Positions 33,219 to 42,526 are shown, numbered from the stretch's first letter. The stretch is 64,000 bases of DNA from Herbihabitans rhizosphaerae (GCF_004216555.1 NZ_SGWQ01000005.1:310001-374000); one strand, 5' to 3'. A program made the numbers and translations. Notes: generated by a model not told the origin, from the letters alone.

Positions 33219-33516
33219 CGTCACAGTGATCGATGAGCAGTTGAGCCGCGCGGTCGTGGTGTTCGTGTGGAGCGACCCGCGCCGGCCGTGGCCGTCGTCC
33301 GACCCGGACGCCGTGGCGAGGGTTTTCGGGCCGGCGGCGCGCGATTTGCTCGGACACATTTCCGGCGTGCTCGCCCAGGTCGATCGCGTTCCGGTGGAAG
33401 GTGATCTGGCGCTTTACGGGCGACACGTCACCGAATTCCTGGCGGCGAAGCACCCCGAATTGACCGAGTCGGCACGCGAGGCGATCGCGGCGCGCTGCAC
33501 CTACGCAGAGCGGTAG
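33214..33516 (+). CDS. Small uncharacterised protein, divergent partner
   Basis: A 100-residue acidic/basic mixed protein (MIVTVIDEQLSRAVVVFVWS, later LGHISGVLAQVDRVPVEGDL and HPELTESAREAIAARCTYAE). No membrane helix, signal or known motif is visible. It is divergent from the RNase-H-like gene and both starts sit in one inverted repeat, so the two are probably co-regulated. A degraded copy of its first 14 codons is present at 32457. No ribosome binding site precedes the ATG, so leaderless translation is possible. Confidence 0.7.
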   Translation: MIVTVIDEQLSRAVVVFVWSDPRRPWPSSDPDAVARVFGPAARDLLGHISGVLAQVDRVPVEGDLALYGRHVTEFLAAKHPELTESAREAIAARCTYAER

Positions 33517-33544
33517 GCGGCCGGCGGCGATCTAGTCTTCCGTC

Positions 33545-34387
33545 GTGCTCAACGCTCTCGACCTGGCCACGCGCAAGATGTGGCGCGCCCTCGGCCGTCC
33601 CGTCGACCTGGCCGGCGACCATTCGTGGCTGCGGGCGCCGATGAGCGACGGCTCGACGGTCGCCGACGGCTGGCTGGCCGCCGAGGCGGCCGCACACGGC
33701 GGTGAGGTGCACGAAAATGCCCCGGGCGGCGGCCTGCTGCACGATATGAACGCGTTGAACGGTCCGGAATTCGACGCCACTCGACTGCGCCCGGAGATTC
33801 GCGACTTCTATGAGCGCACCTCCGCATGGCGAATGGAGGTGTGGACCGGTTGGTCGCCGGCCTTCTGGCTCGGCGGCGAATTGATATCGCGATTGTTCGG
33901 CAAACGAGTTCAACAATTGGCGCTGCCCATGCGGCCGCTCGACGTCGCCCGTGGAATGGACAGCCGAATCGCGTTGATCCGCGACCGCGACGGCCAGCAG
34001 GTCGCCGCCGCCTGGCTGCGCACGCTGCGCTCGACCGGCGAGTACGTCTACAGCGGCTGCTACGGCCGGCGGCTGCTGCCCGGTGCCGCCGGGCCGAGCG
34101 TGCACGTCGCGTTCCCGCTGGAGTCGGGCAACGTCCAGGTTTTCCTCCGGCCCCAGCACGAACCGGACGGCGGCCTGCTGCTGCGCTCCCCGCGCGGCCG
34201 GTTCGGCGACAACGGCGCGTACGTCGTGGTGCGCGATCGCGGCCGAACCTTCGCCGCGCGAGCACCGATCCACGAGACGTTCCGCCTTTACGTCGATGAC
34301 GAGGGCGTGTTGCGCACCGACCACGAGCTGCGCATGTGGAACGCGACCGCCGTCCGGTTGCACTACCGGCTGGAGCCGCTGAGCTGA
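33545..34387 (+). CDS. Conserved hypothetical protein
   Basis: A 280-residue protein of unknown function: RKMWRALGRPVDLAGDHSWL, later GGGLLHDMNALNGPEF, RPEIRDFYERTSAWRMEVWT and WSPAFWLGGELISRLFGKRV. No signal peptide and no catalytic motif I can name. Homologues of this type appear in actinomycetes as uncharacterised cytoplasmic proteins. GTG start at 33545, 28 bases after the small gene. Its 3' end overlaps the convergent lipase-like gene by 25 bases. Confidence 0.75.
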   Translation: MLNALDLATRKMWRALGRPVDLAGDHSWLRAPMSDGSTVADGWLAAEAAAHGGEVHENAPGGGLLHDMNALNGPEFDATRLRPEIRDFYERTSAWRMEVWTGWSPAFWLGGELISRLFGKRVQQLALPMRPLDVARGMDSRIALIRDRDGQQVAAAWLRTLRSTGEYVYSGCYGRRLLPGAAGPSVHVAFPLESGNVQVFLRPQHEPDGGLLLRSPRGRFGDNGAYVVVRDRGRTFAARAPIHETFRLYVDDEGVLRTDHELRMWNATAVRLHYRLEPLS

Positions 34388-35550
34388 TCGAACTCGGCGA
34401 CCACCATCGGGAGCGCGAGCTTGACCGACTTGTTGTGGTCCACCTGGCCCACGTCGGTCAGCACCGCGTCCGTCTGCTGAGCACAGGTCAGCGCCTGGGC
34501 CGGCGCCACGTCCCGGTCACCGCTGGCGAAGTACACGTGCGTCGGCACTCGGGGCCGCCACCGGCACCCGTCGCTCTCGTCGCGAAGCGCGCGCCGCAGC
34601 GTGCCGGTCGGCTGCTCGAGACCGGCGAAGAACTCCGGCGTGAACATGTCGCGCGGCGTCTTGGGCAGCTGGGGAAAGATCTCCTGTGGCGGCGTGAACC
34701 CGTCGAACAACCCGGCCAGCTCCGGCTTGCGGAACGCGTCGGCCGGCGAGTCGTACAGACCGTGCACCCGATTCCACGCGGTGACAAGGAAACCGAGGTA
34801 CGCGGTGGAGTTGGCGGCCTCGCCGGTGACGCCCGACCGCAGCGCGCCGCCCACGTCGTACGGTCCGCTGACCGGCGAGATCGCCCGCACACCGAGGCGC
34901 GGTTGGACGCCGTACTGCAACGCGCGGCCCAGGGCCATCGCGGCCGAGCCGCCCTGCGAGAACCCGCTCACCGCGACGTCGCGCTCGGGGTTCTGGCCGT
35001 GTCGGCGCGCCAGTTCCCTGGTCGCCAGCAGCGCGTCCACCGACGCGGTGACCTCGGAATCGAGATGCAGATACGGGTGGTAGCCCGGCCCGGTGCCCAG
35101 ACCGAGGTAGTCCGGTGCCGCGGTGACGTGGCCGGACGCGGCGAGCAGATAGGCGGCCGCGCGATCGGTGCTCTTGTCGTTCATCGAGGCGACGTCGCCT
35201 CGGTACACCTGGGTGCCGTGCAGCCAGGCGGCCAGTTTCGGCCTGCCCGGCCCGGTGCGCGGGACGGCGGTCAGCCCGCTCGCCGTGGTCCGCCGGCCGT
35301 GCGCGTCGACCGTGCGGTACTCGATCCGATAACCGGTGACGCCGTAGCGCGCCCGGTCCGAGTCGATCCCGAACCGGCGCAGGTAGTCGTGGATTCCGCC
35401 GGCGTCGATCTCGTCCACCACGGTCGCCGACACCAGGGTTCCCCTGCCGGGTGTCGCCTCCGCTGAGGTGGCGGTCAGCATGGCCGTCACGGCGGTCGCC
35501 ACGCACGTCACCGCGGCGACCCCGACCACGGCTCGTCGTTTGAGGTTCAT
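34363..35550 (-). CDS. Secreted lipase/esterase, alpha/beta hydrolase (LIP family)
   Basis: A 395-residue exported hydrolase. Signal peptide of about 32 residues (KRRAVVGVAAVTCVATAVTA, cleavage after AEA). Motifs: AWLHGTQVYRGDV (oxyanion region), VSGFSQGGSAAMALGRAL (nucleophile Ser), YFASGDRDVAPA (acid) and DVGQVDHNKSV (His). The lid-type middle segment and length fit secretory lipases. ATG at 35550; the longer open frame upstream lacks a signal peptide. It overlaps the convergent gene by 25 bases and is divergent from the kinase gene. Confidence 0.88.
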   Translation of the reverse strand: MNLKRRAVVGVAAVTCVATAVTAMLTATSAEATPGRGTLVSATVVDEIDAGGIHDYLRRFGIDSDRARYGVTGYRIEYRTVDAHGRRTTASGLTAVPRTGPGRPKLAAWLHGTQVYRGDVASMNDKSTDRAAAYLLAASGHVTAAPDYLGLGTGPGYHPYLHLDSEVTASVDALLATRELARRHGQNPERDVAVSGFSQGGSAAMALGRALQYGVQPRLGVRAISPVSGPYDVGGALRSGVTGEAANSTAYLGFLVTAWNRVHGLYDSPADAFRKPELAGLFDGFTPPQEIFPQLPKTPRDMFTPEFFAGLEQPTGTLRRALRDESDGCRWRPRVPTHVYFASGDRDVAPAQALTCAQQTDAVLTDVGQVDHNKSVKLALPMVVAEFDQLSGSSR

Positions 35551-35701
35551 GATCGAAGCGTGCCGGCACCGGGCCCTCGACCACATCCGGGATGATCCCG
35601 GAATCGGACCCGTACGGGACGATTCCACCGCTCGGACGACGCGCTCGATCGGCCGCTGCCGATACGATTCCGGTCCCGCGGAGCGATCGGGGGACGCCGA
35701 G

Positions 35702-37867
35702 GTGACGGGCAGGACCGAGCAGCACCTGTTGCGCACCGGCGTCCGGTACGCGCTCGGTGTGCGCACAGCCGTGGCCGGCGCGTCCAGCATCGCCGCCCTC
35801 TTCCTCGTCCCGGCCCGCGAACCCGCCGTACTCGTCGCGGTCGTGCTCGGGCTGAACGCCTGGAACGCGTGGTTCGCCTACCGGTTCCCGCGCGGCGGGC
35901 GGCTCGTGCCGGCCGACATCGCGGTGATGTGCGCGGTGTGCCTGTCCCAGCCGTGGACCACGCCGGCCGCGACCAGCGCCGAGGGCACCGTGCTGTGGAT
36001 GCTCGCCGGCGTCGCGATGACCGTGATGACCTACGCGTGGCTGCTGCCGCCGCGCACCTACGTCGTTGCGACCGTCCTGCTGGTGACCGCCCAGCTCGCC
36101 GGGTACGCGATCGCCGCGCCGGACAGATGGCTGAGCGGGGCGCCGTTCCAGCTGTGGATCGTGGTCGAGGCCGGCCTGTCCTGGATGCTGTACCGGATGC
36201 TGCGGCGCGGTGCGCGCAACGCCGATTCCCTTGTGGCACAACGGGAATCGGCGCGCCGGACGGCGGCGATCGCGGACGCGCGACGGTCCGACGAACGCGA
36301 GTACCTTGCCGCGCTGCACGACACCGCGTCGGCCACCCTGTTGATGGTCGGCAACGGCGCGGTCGGTGGGCGGCGCGAACTGGCCGCGCAGGCGAGCCGC
36401 GATCTGGACGTGATCAGCGGGCGGATCGGCACAGCCTCCGGCGAGGTCGACCTGGTCGCGACACTGCGCGAGGCGGCGGCGCACACGCCGTTGACGGTGC
36501 GCTGGCAGTTACCTGAGCGGCTGTCGGTACCGGCCGTCGAGGCGGCCGCGCTGGCCAACGGCACCCGTGAGGCGCTGACCAACGTGGTGCGCCACGCACA
36601 CGTCGACGAAGCGTCGGTTTCCTTGTCCCACAACGGAAACCACGTCACCGTGCGGATCACCGACGACGGTGTCGGGTTCGACCCGGCGAGCCTGAACGGC
36701 GACCGCTACGGCGTGACCAGGTCGCTGGTGCAGCGGATGGAGCGGATCGGCGGGCACGCCGAGGTGATCAGCCGCCCCGGCGCCGGCACCACCGTCACGC
36801 TGACCTGCGACCTCACCGCACCCGAGCCGCCGAGCGAGGACGCCGAGATGATCGGCGCCAACCTCATGGGCCGGATGCGCTGGGCGGCCGTGGCGATCAA
36901 CCTGGTGATCCTGCTCGGGCTGGACCTGCCGAAGCTGATCGCCAACTGGAACGTGTACCCGTCGCCGTGGACGCAGGTGCTGTTCATGGCCGCGCTGATC
37001 GCGATCACGCTGGTGGTCGCGTGGCGGCGCACGCTCGGCCGGTGGACCTGGGTGCTGGCCGGCGCGGTGCTGGCGATCTCGATCGCGGCGCCGGCGGCGA
37101 TGCCGGCCGAGCTGTGGCACACCTCGGCGCACTGGTCCTTCCGTGAGGCGGCCTGGACGCTCGTGGTGGTCGGGATCGAGTGGCGGCTGGCGGCGCTGGC
37201 CACCGTGCTCGTGGTGCAGCACGCGGTCACCCTTGTCCACATTGGACTGTCCGATTTGGACGGTGCGGCGCTGCCGGGTGTGGTGAACGCGACCGTGATG
37301 GTGCTCAGCTATCAACTCGCCGTCGGGATGATCGCCGCGCTGATGCGGCCGATCGCCGCCTCGGCCGCGCAGGCGGCGCACGAGCAGGAGCGGCTGCGCA
37401 CAGCGGACGCGGTATCCGAGCAGCTCAGCCAGGACCGGCGAGACCGGTACGCCGAACTCGGCCGGACCGCCGCGCCACTGTTGGCCGGGCTGGCCTCCGG
37501 TGATCTCGACCCGGCCGACCCCGCGGTGCGCCGGTCCTGCGCCACCGAGGCGGCGCGCATGCGGCGGCTGTTCGCCGAGGACTCGACCGCGCCCGATCCG
37601 CTGTTGCACGAACTGCGCGCGTGCATCGAATCGGTGGAGGGCCGCGGGTTGACCGTGGCGTTCGCCGAGCGCGGCGACCGGCCGGCCGTGCCGGAGCGGG
37701 ACGCGCGCACACTGGCCGAGCCGATCGTCGCGGCGCTCGCGACGGCGGTCAGCAAGGCGCGCGTCACGGTGGTCGGCGCCGGCGGACAGGTGACGGTCAG
37801 CGTGGTGGCCGACGGTCCGGACGGCGATCTGATGCACGTCAAATCGAGCTGGCGGGGTGAATCGTGA
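35702..37867 (+). CDS. Sensor histidine kinase with a second membrane and kinase-like half
   Basis: A 721-residue membrane kinase. First half: about five membrane helices (about 15-155), a HisKA_3-like segment YLAALHDTASATLLMVGNGA with phospho-acceptor His about residue 206, and a HATPase_c domain (GTREALTNVVRHAH, VRITDDGVGFDP, GAGTTVTL). A second set of membrane helices follows (about 392-545), then a region AELGRTAAPLLAGLASGDLD through IVAALATAVSKARVTVVGAG that looks like a decayed second kinase core without H or G boxes. GTG at 35702. The stop overlaps the response regulator start (GTGA), so the pair is translationally coupled. Confidence 0.88.
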   Translation: MTGRTEQHLLRTGVRYALGVRTAVAGASSIAALFLVPAREPAVLVAVVLGLNAWNAWFAYRFPRGGRLVPADIAVMCAVCLSQPWTTPAATSAEGTVLWMLAGVAMTVMTYAWLLPPRTYVVATVLLVTAQLAGYAIAAPDRWLSGAPFQLWIVVEAGLSWMLYRMLRRGARNADSLVAQRESARRTAAIADARRSDEREYLAALHDTASATLLMVGNGAVGGRRELAAQASRDLDVISGRIGTASGEVDLVATLREAAAHTPLTVRWQLPERLSVPAVEAAALANGTREALTNVVRHAHVDEASVSLSHNGNHVTVRITDDGVGFDPASLNGDRYGVTRSLVQRMERIGGHAEVISRPGAGTTVTLTCDLTAPEPPSEDAEMIGANLMGRMRWAAVAINLVILLGLDLPKLIANWNVYPSPWTQVLFMAALIAITLVVAWRRTLGRWTWVLAGAVLAISIAAPAAMPAELWHTSAHWSFREAAWTLVVVGIEWRLAALATVLVVQHAVTLVHIGLSDLDGAALPGVVNATVMVLSYQLAVGMIAALMRPIAASAAQAAHEQERLRTADAVSEQLSQDRRDRYAELGRTAAPLLAGLASGDLDPADPAVRRSCATEAARMRRLFAEDSTAPDPLLHELRACIESVEGRGLTVAFAERGDRPAVPERDARTLAEPIVAALATAVSKARVTVVGAGGQVTVSVVADGPDGDLMHVKSSWRGES

Positions 37868-38505
37868 TCACGGCGGTACTGGTGGACGACCATCCGGTGG
37901 TGGTGGCCGGCGTGCGGGCCTGGTGCGCGCTCGCGGACCCGCCGATCGAGGTCGTGGACGCCGGGCCGTCCGTCGCGGTGGCGTGGCTGGATCCGGGCGC
38001 GTCGGCCGACGTGGTGGTGCTGGACCTGCAGCTCGGCGCGTCCGGCGTGTCCTGGGGCGACCTCAAGCGGCTCGTCGACGCCGGCCGGCAGGTCGTGGTG
38101 TACACCATGCGCGACGATCGCGAGACCGCGCTGACCTGCCTGGACATTGGCGCGTTCACCTGGGTGACCAAGGCGGAGGGCGAGAGCCACCTGGTCGCCG
38201 CGATCCGGGCCGCCGCGCACAACGAGGCGTACACGCCGCCCGCGTTGTCCGGCGCGCTCGGCACCGACACCAACCCGAACCGGCCGAAGCTGTCCGATCA
38301 GGAGATCAACGTCCTGCTGTCGTGGTTCCAGTGCGAGTCCAAGGAGTTGGTCGCGGCCGAGCTGAACATCAAGGTCAGCACGGTCAACTCGTATCTGGCG
38401 CGGGTGCGCGGCAAGTACGCCTCGGTCGGCAGGGAAGCGCCCACCAAGGCTGCGCTCGTGGCGCGCGCGATCCAGGATGGTCTCGTGACCGTGGACGAGC
38501 TGTAG
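37864..38505 (+). CDS. NarL/LuxR-family response regulator
   Basis: A 213-residue regulator. Receiver domain: VLVDDHPVVVAGV (acidic pair), VVVLDLQLG (phospho-acceptor Asp, about residue 54), VYTM (Thr) and WVTKAEG (Lys), so phosphorylation is expected. C-terminal LuxR HTH: LSDQEINVLLSWFQCESKEL, then NIKVSTVNSYLARVRGKY; the first helix is less typical than usual. It is the cognate partner of the overlapping kinase. The secreted repeat protein 88 bases downstream could be a target. Confidence 0.92.
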   Translation: MITAVLVDDHPVVVAGVRAWCALADPPIEVVDAGPSVAVAWLDPGASADVVVLDLQLGASGVSWGDLKRLVDAGRQVVVYTMRDDRETALTCLDIGAFTWVTKAEGESHLVAAIRAAAHNEAYTPPALSGALGTDTNPNRPKLSDQEINVLLSWFQCESKELVAAELNIKVSTVNSYLARVRGKYASVGREAPTKAALVARAIQDGLVTVDEL

Positions 38506-38593
38506 TACGAACAGATGGCATTCCCGCCCGGCGAATCCCCATAGCGTTCTTGTCAGGAATTCCAGGGGTATCGCTTCGGAAAGGGAATTTCCC

Positions 38594-40387
38594 ATGAATT
38601 CAAGCTTGAAACGCTGGGGAATGGTAGGGCTGCGTGCGGCCATCCTCGGTGGTGGCGCGACCGTGCTCGGCGTCGTGCTCGCCTCCCCCGCGTCCGCGTC
38701 GTCGGGTGACGGCCGGGACGCGTCGGCCCACTGGGGTGAACGCCACGCGCAGTCGGTCGTGGTGTCACACCGGGACGGCGGTGGGCTGTCCGTGCGGTTG
38801 GGGCGGTCCGTTGACGTCGACCGGGAATCCAGTGCGCACAACGGTTTCCGGGACTCGGTGCGCACCGACCGGACTGACCGGACTGCCGCGCGGGCGGAGG
38901 CCGCACGACAGTCGAAGGCCGCGGCGGAACGGCTGGGGCAGGCGGTGGCCCAGCAGCAGACACAGCGACAGACACAGCGACAGGCACAGCGACAGGTGAC
39001 CGCGGTCGCCGAACGGCGGGCCAGCATCGGTCAGGCGTTCCAGCAGGCGGTGACCGCGTCCAAGCCGGCATCCGCGCCCGCGTCGAAGGCGCCGGCTTCC
39101 ACGAAGAGCGCGCCGACCAAATCGACCGGCACGGCCACCACGAAATCGGGTGCACCCGCCGGTTCCGGTGTGAGCACCACCGCCACCGGCGGACTCGGGA
39201 CGGATTCGAAAGCGTCCGGATCGATCGGTCCGAGCGGCGCGAAAGGCGAGATCAGCGGAAAGTCGGGCCTCAGCGGAAAGGCCGGCGCGGAGATCTCGAA
39301 CGGCACGGTGGGCGCCGGGACGTCGGTGGACGGTTTCGTCGGCGGCAAGGGCAGCATCTCCGGTGAGCTGGGCCTGGGTGGCGCCAAGGTCGGCGCGGAC
39401 GGGTTCCTCGGGGCCGAGGTCGGCTGGGACGGTCACGTCGGGATCAGCGGGATCACCGCGGGCGTCAACGCCACCGGGCGCGCCGGGCTCGGCGCGAACG
39501 CCAACGCCGGCGCGACGTGGGGCGACGGCAAGATCGGCGTCGACCTGGGCGCGGGCGCCACGCTGGGCCTCGGCGGGAAGGTCGGCGGCTACGTCGAGGT
39601 CGACTACGGCCGGCTGGCCGACGACATCGCGGACGCGATCGACTCCTACTTCGGCGGCGACGAGGAAGCCGAGACGTCGTCGACACCGTCCAGCCCGCAG
39701 TCCGACACCGCGGACTCTCCGGACCGCCCGGACAACAACGGTCAGGGCACGGGTGCCAGTGGTGAGCCCTCGTCCTACGACAACTCGGAGAGCGACACCT
39801 CCACCGACACGTCGACCGGTTCGGGTGGCCACAGCTCGGGTCCGGACTCCCCGGATCGTGCGGACAACAACGGTCAGGGCACCGGCGTCAGTGGTGAGCC
39901 CTCGTCGTACGACAACTCGGAGAGCGACACCTCGACCGGTTCGGGTAGCTACAGCTCGGGTCCGGACTCCCCGGATCGTGCGGACAACAACGGTCAGGGC
40001 ACTGGCGCGAGCGGTGAGCCGTCCTCGTACGACAACTCGGAGAGCGACAGCACGTCGGGGACCACCGGCGGCTACGGCACCGACAGTGACACCGATTCCG
40101 ACAGTGGCGGCTACGGCGGCTATGGCGGTTATGGCGGCAGCGACTCGGACAGCAGTGGTGACACCGACAGTGGCGATGACGGCGGGTACTCCGGCGGCGG
40201 TGGCTCCAGCGGTGGTGGCGGCGCGTCGGGCGGCTGGGGCGGCGACAGCTCCAGCGACACCGACTCCAGTGACACCGACAGCTCCGGCGACACCGGTGGC
40301 GGCTACGACGGCGGGAACGACGACTCCGGCATGGGTGGCCCGGCGGATGGCACCAGTCCGTCGGACGGCGGACACGCCGTAGCCTGA
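38594..40387 (+). CDS. Secreted repeat-rich surface protein, function unknown
   Basis: A 597-residue exported protein with a 36-residue signal peptide (GLRAAILGGGATVLGVVLAS). Next comes a Gln-rich coiled segment (QQQTQRQTQRQAQRQ), a Lys/Ala/Thr-rich linker, and a Gly-rich segment (about 205-345) with alternating charged and Gly residues (GAEVGWDGHVGISGITAG). The C-terminal third has three near-identical repeats of about 40 residues (DNNGQGTG.SGEPSSYDNSES) and then Gly/Ser/Asp tracts. No anchor (LPXTG) is seen. It follows the two-component system and ends at a strong hairpin. It may be an envelope or matrix protein. Confidence 0.8.
   Translation: MNSSLKRWGMVGLRAAILGGGATVLGVVLASPASASSGDGRDASAHWGERHAQSVVVSHRDGGGLSVRLGRSVDVDRESSAHNGFRDSVRTDRTDRTAARAEAARQSKAAAERLGQAVAQQQTQRQTQRQAQRQVTAVAERRASIGQAFQQAVTASKPASAPASKAPASTKSAPTKSTGTATTKSGAPAGSGVSTTATGGLGTDSKASGSIGPSGAKGEISGKSGLSGKAGAEISNGTVGAGTSVDGFVGGKGSISGELGLGGAKVGADGFLGAEVGWDGHVGISGITAGVNATGRAGLGANANAGATWGDGKIGVDLGAGATLGLGGKVGGYVEVDYGRLADDIADAIDSYFGGDEEAETSSTPSSPQSDTADSPDRPDNNGQGTGASGEPSSYDNSESDTSTDTSTGSGGHSSGPDSPDRADNNGQGTGVSGEPSSYDNSESDTSTGSGSYSSGPDSPDRADNNGQGTGASGEPSSYDNSESDSTSGTTGGYGTDSDTDSDSGGYGGYGGYGGSDSDSSGDTDSGDDGGYSGGGGSSGGGGASGGWGGDSSSDTDSSDTDSSGDTGGGYDGGNDDSGMGGPADGTSPSDGGHAVA
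39713..40062 (+). repeat. Three in-frame coding repeats in the secreted protein
   Basis: Units at 39713-39844 (132 bp), 39845-39964 (120 bp) and 39965 to about 40062 encode DSPDR-DNNGQGTG-SGEPSSYDNSES. The second and third units are nearly identical in DNA, indicating recent duplication and likely copy-number variation between strains. Confidence 0.9.
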
Positions 40388-40399
40388 CGATCTTCCGGG

Positions 40400-40432
40400 A
40401 AACGACGGCGGCCACACCGGCCGCCGTCGTTT
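40400..40432 (+). terminator. Hairpin terminator
   Basis: A perfect 14-bp stem AAACGACGGCGGCC (40400-40413) and GGCCGCCGTCGTTT (40419-40432) with an ACACC loop, 13 bases after the stop of the secreted repeat protein. Confidence 0.85.
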
Positions 40433-40603
40433 CGCGTCAGCCCTGAGCCACCGATGGAGGGTGTACCAGCGACGACACCCGACCTAAAGTGCGCGTCCAG
40501 TGATAACGAGGGTTGACACGTCCGTGACCTCAGACCTGATGCGCTGACCGTCTCCCAAATGGCAGGATGCCGAGCACTCGGTTTCCGAAGCGAGGAGTGA
40601 CCC

Positions 40604-41584
40604 GTGTCTCGACGACCGCGTAGAACGGCGGCGTACCTGATCTCCACCTTCGCCGTGGCGGCACTGACCGCCACCGCGTGCGGTGGAACGACCGAAAAGC
40701 CGTCCGACCAGCCGCAGGGCCAGTCCTGCACGCCAGGGGAGGTCAGCAACGTCCCCGACCCGAAGCCGCTCGACGTCAACCCGGCGGCGGACCAGGCACT
40801 CGGCGCGAAGGTGCCGGCCAACATCAAGTCGAAGGGCACGCTGACCGTCGCCACCGACGCCTCCTACGCGCCGAACGAGTACATGGTCGAGGGCACCGGC
40901 GAGATCATCGGCATGGACATCGACATCATGCGGGCGGTCGCCAAGACCCTCGGCCTGCAGGTGAAGTTCGAGAACGCCAAGTTCGACGGCATCCTCGCCG
41001 GCGTGCAGGCCGGCCGGTACGACCTCGCCATCTCCTCGTTCACCGACACCAAGGAACGCGAGCAGGTCGTCGACTTCGTCACCTACTTCAACGCCGGCAC
41101 CGGGCTGATGGTCCGCAAGTGCAACCCCAAGGGCATCAAGACGATCGAGGACCTCTGCGGCAAGAGCGTCGGCGCGCAGCAGGGCGTCATCCAGATCGAC
41201 CAGTTGACCAAGGAAGACGCCGAGGACTCGGTCGTCAAGAAGTGCAAGGACGCCGGCAAGCCGCCGCCCAACGCACAGGGCTACCCGCAGCAGACCGACG
41301 TGAACAACGCGCTGCAGGCCAACCGGCTCGACGCCTACCTCGCCGACGGCCCGGTGGTCGACTTCGCGCTGAAGAAGACCGGCGCGGCGTTCGAGCGCGT
41401 CGGGTCGGACATCGGTGCGGCGCCGTACGGGATCCCGATCCCGAAGACGTCCGGCACGCTCAAGGAAGCCGTGAACGGCGCCATCCAGAAGATGATCACC
41501 GACGGCAGCTACCGCAAGATCCTGGACAACTGGGGCACCACCAGCGGTGCCGTCACGGAGTCCAAGATCAACGGAGCTAAGTGA
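40604..41584 (+). CDS. Amino-acid ABC transporter substrate-binding lipoprotein
   Basis: A 326-residue family-3 solute-binding protein. Lipoprotein signal with lipobox LTATAC (Cys about residue 26). The binding fold begins GTLTVATDASYAPNEYMVEG, then GMDIDIMRAVAKTLGLQVKF, ISSFTDTKEREQVVDFVTYF and a C-terminal ITDGSYRKILDNWG. Polar amino acids (Glu/Gln/Arg/His type) are expected. GTG at 40604 with GAGGAGTG upstream. First gene of a three-gene transporter operon; its stop overlaps the permease start. Confidence 0.95.
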   Translation: MSRRPRRTAAYLISTFAVAALTATACGGTTEKPSDQPQGQSCTPGEVSNVPDPKPLDVNPAADQALGAKVPANIKSKGTLTVATDASYAPNEYMVEGTGEIIGMDIDIMRAVAKTLGLQVKFENAKFDGILAGVQAGRYDLAISSFTDTKEREQVVDFVTYFNAGTGLMVRKCNPKGIKTIEDLCGKSVGAQQGVIQIDQLTKEDAEDSVVKKCKDAGKPPPNAQGYPQQTDVNNALQANRLDAYLADGPVVDFALKKTGAAFERVGSDIGAAPYGIPIPKTSGTLKEAVNGAIQKMITDGSYRKILDNWGTTSGAVTESKINGAK

Positions 41585-42525
41585 GTGACATGACCGGACC
41601 GTCCCAACACGGGGACGAGCAAGGCAAGGACGCGCGGGCGGCGACGACTACTCCGGCGGAGCAGATCGTCGCCGTGCCCGTGCGCCACCCCGGACGCTGG
41701 GTGGCCGCCGCGATCCTGCTGGTGCTCGTCGCCATGCTGCTCAATAGTTTGCTCACCAACCCCGCGTGGGGCTGGAAGATCGTCGGGCAGTTCCTGTTCT
41801 CCGAACGGATCCTCGCCGGTCTGTGGGTCACCATTCAGCTCACCTTCTTCGCGATGCTGATCGGCGTGGTCCTCGGCGTGATCATCGCCGTGATGCGGCT
41901 ATCGAAGAACCCGATCGTCTCCGGCGTCGCGTGGACCTACGCGTGGTTCTTCCGCGGCACGCCGGTCCTCGTCCAGGTCTTCTTCTGGTCGTTCATCGCG
42001 AAGCTGTATCCCTATCTGTCGCTGGGGATCCCGTTCGGGCCGGAGTTCGTCTACTTCGACTCCAACATCCTGATCCCGATCTTCACCGGCGTGGTGCTCG
42101 GCTTCGGCCTCAACGAGGCCGCGTACATGTCCGAGATCGTGCGCGCCGGAATCCTGTCGGTCGACGACGGCCAGACCGAGGCGGCCGAGGCGCTCGGCAT
42201 GACCCGGATGAAGATCATGCGCAGGATCGTGCTGCCGCAGGCGATGCGGGTGATCATTCCGCCGACCGGCAACGAGACGATCTCGATGCTCAAGACCACG
42301 TCGATCGCCGCGATCGTGGGCGCCGGCGACCTGTTCACCAATGCGCAGCAGATCTACGGCAGCAACTACCAACAGATTCCGCTGCTGGTGGTGGCGAGCA
42401 TCTGGTATCTGCTGATGACCTCGATCCTGTCGATCGGGCAGTACTTCCTGGAACGGCGTTTCTCCCGAGGTGTCCTGTCGGGACGCGGCGGGTTCCTCGG
42501 CCGTGGCGCCAGGTCGGAGGTTTGA
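41581..42525 (+). CDS. Amino-acid ABC transporter permease
   Basis: A 314-residue inner-membrane permease of the HisMQ type. After a 35-residue cytoplasmic N-terminus there are about five to six helices ([18 protein letters not shown], then [20 protein letters not shown]). The EAA loop that contacts the ATPase reads [20 protein letters not shown]. The GTG start overlaps the stop of the binding-protein gene and has GGAG upstream. A single permease gene suggests a homodimeric channel. Confidence 0.94.
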   Translation: MSDMTGPSQHGDEQGKDARAATTTPAEQIVAVPVRHPGRWVAAAILLVLVAMLLNSLLTNPAWGWKIVGQFLFSERILAGLWVTIQLTFFAMLIGVVLGVIIAVMRLSKNPIVSGVAWTYAWFFRGTPVLVQVFFWSFIAKLYPYLSLGIPFGPEFVYFDSNILIPIFTGVVLGFGLNEAAYMSEIVRAGILSVDDGQTEAAEALGMTRMKIMRRIVLPQAMRVIIPPTGNETISMLKTTSIAAIVGAGDLFTNAQQIYGSNYQQIPLLVVASIWYLLMTSILSIGQYFLERRFSRGVLSGRGGFLGRGARSEV

Positions 42526-42526
42526 C

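Noticed and set aside
32071-33516. Integron cassette array with attC-like sites
   Set aside because: Repeats next to gene stops are suggestive, but no clear GTTRRRY core pair and no IntI-like integrase was seen. Kept only as a repeat-mediated cassette.
34517-36484. 655-codon minus-strand frame
   Set aside because: Antisense or out of frame to the lipase-like and kinase genes, both with clear motifs and starts. Translation is low complexity.
38765-40417. 550-codon minus-strand frame opposite the repeat-rich secreted protein
   Set aside because: Long Val/Ala/Arg repeats mirror the Asp/Ser/Gly repeats of the real gene, which has a signal peptide and ribosome binding site.
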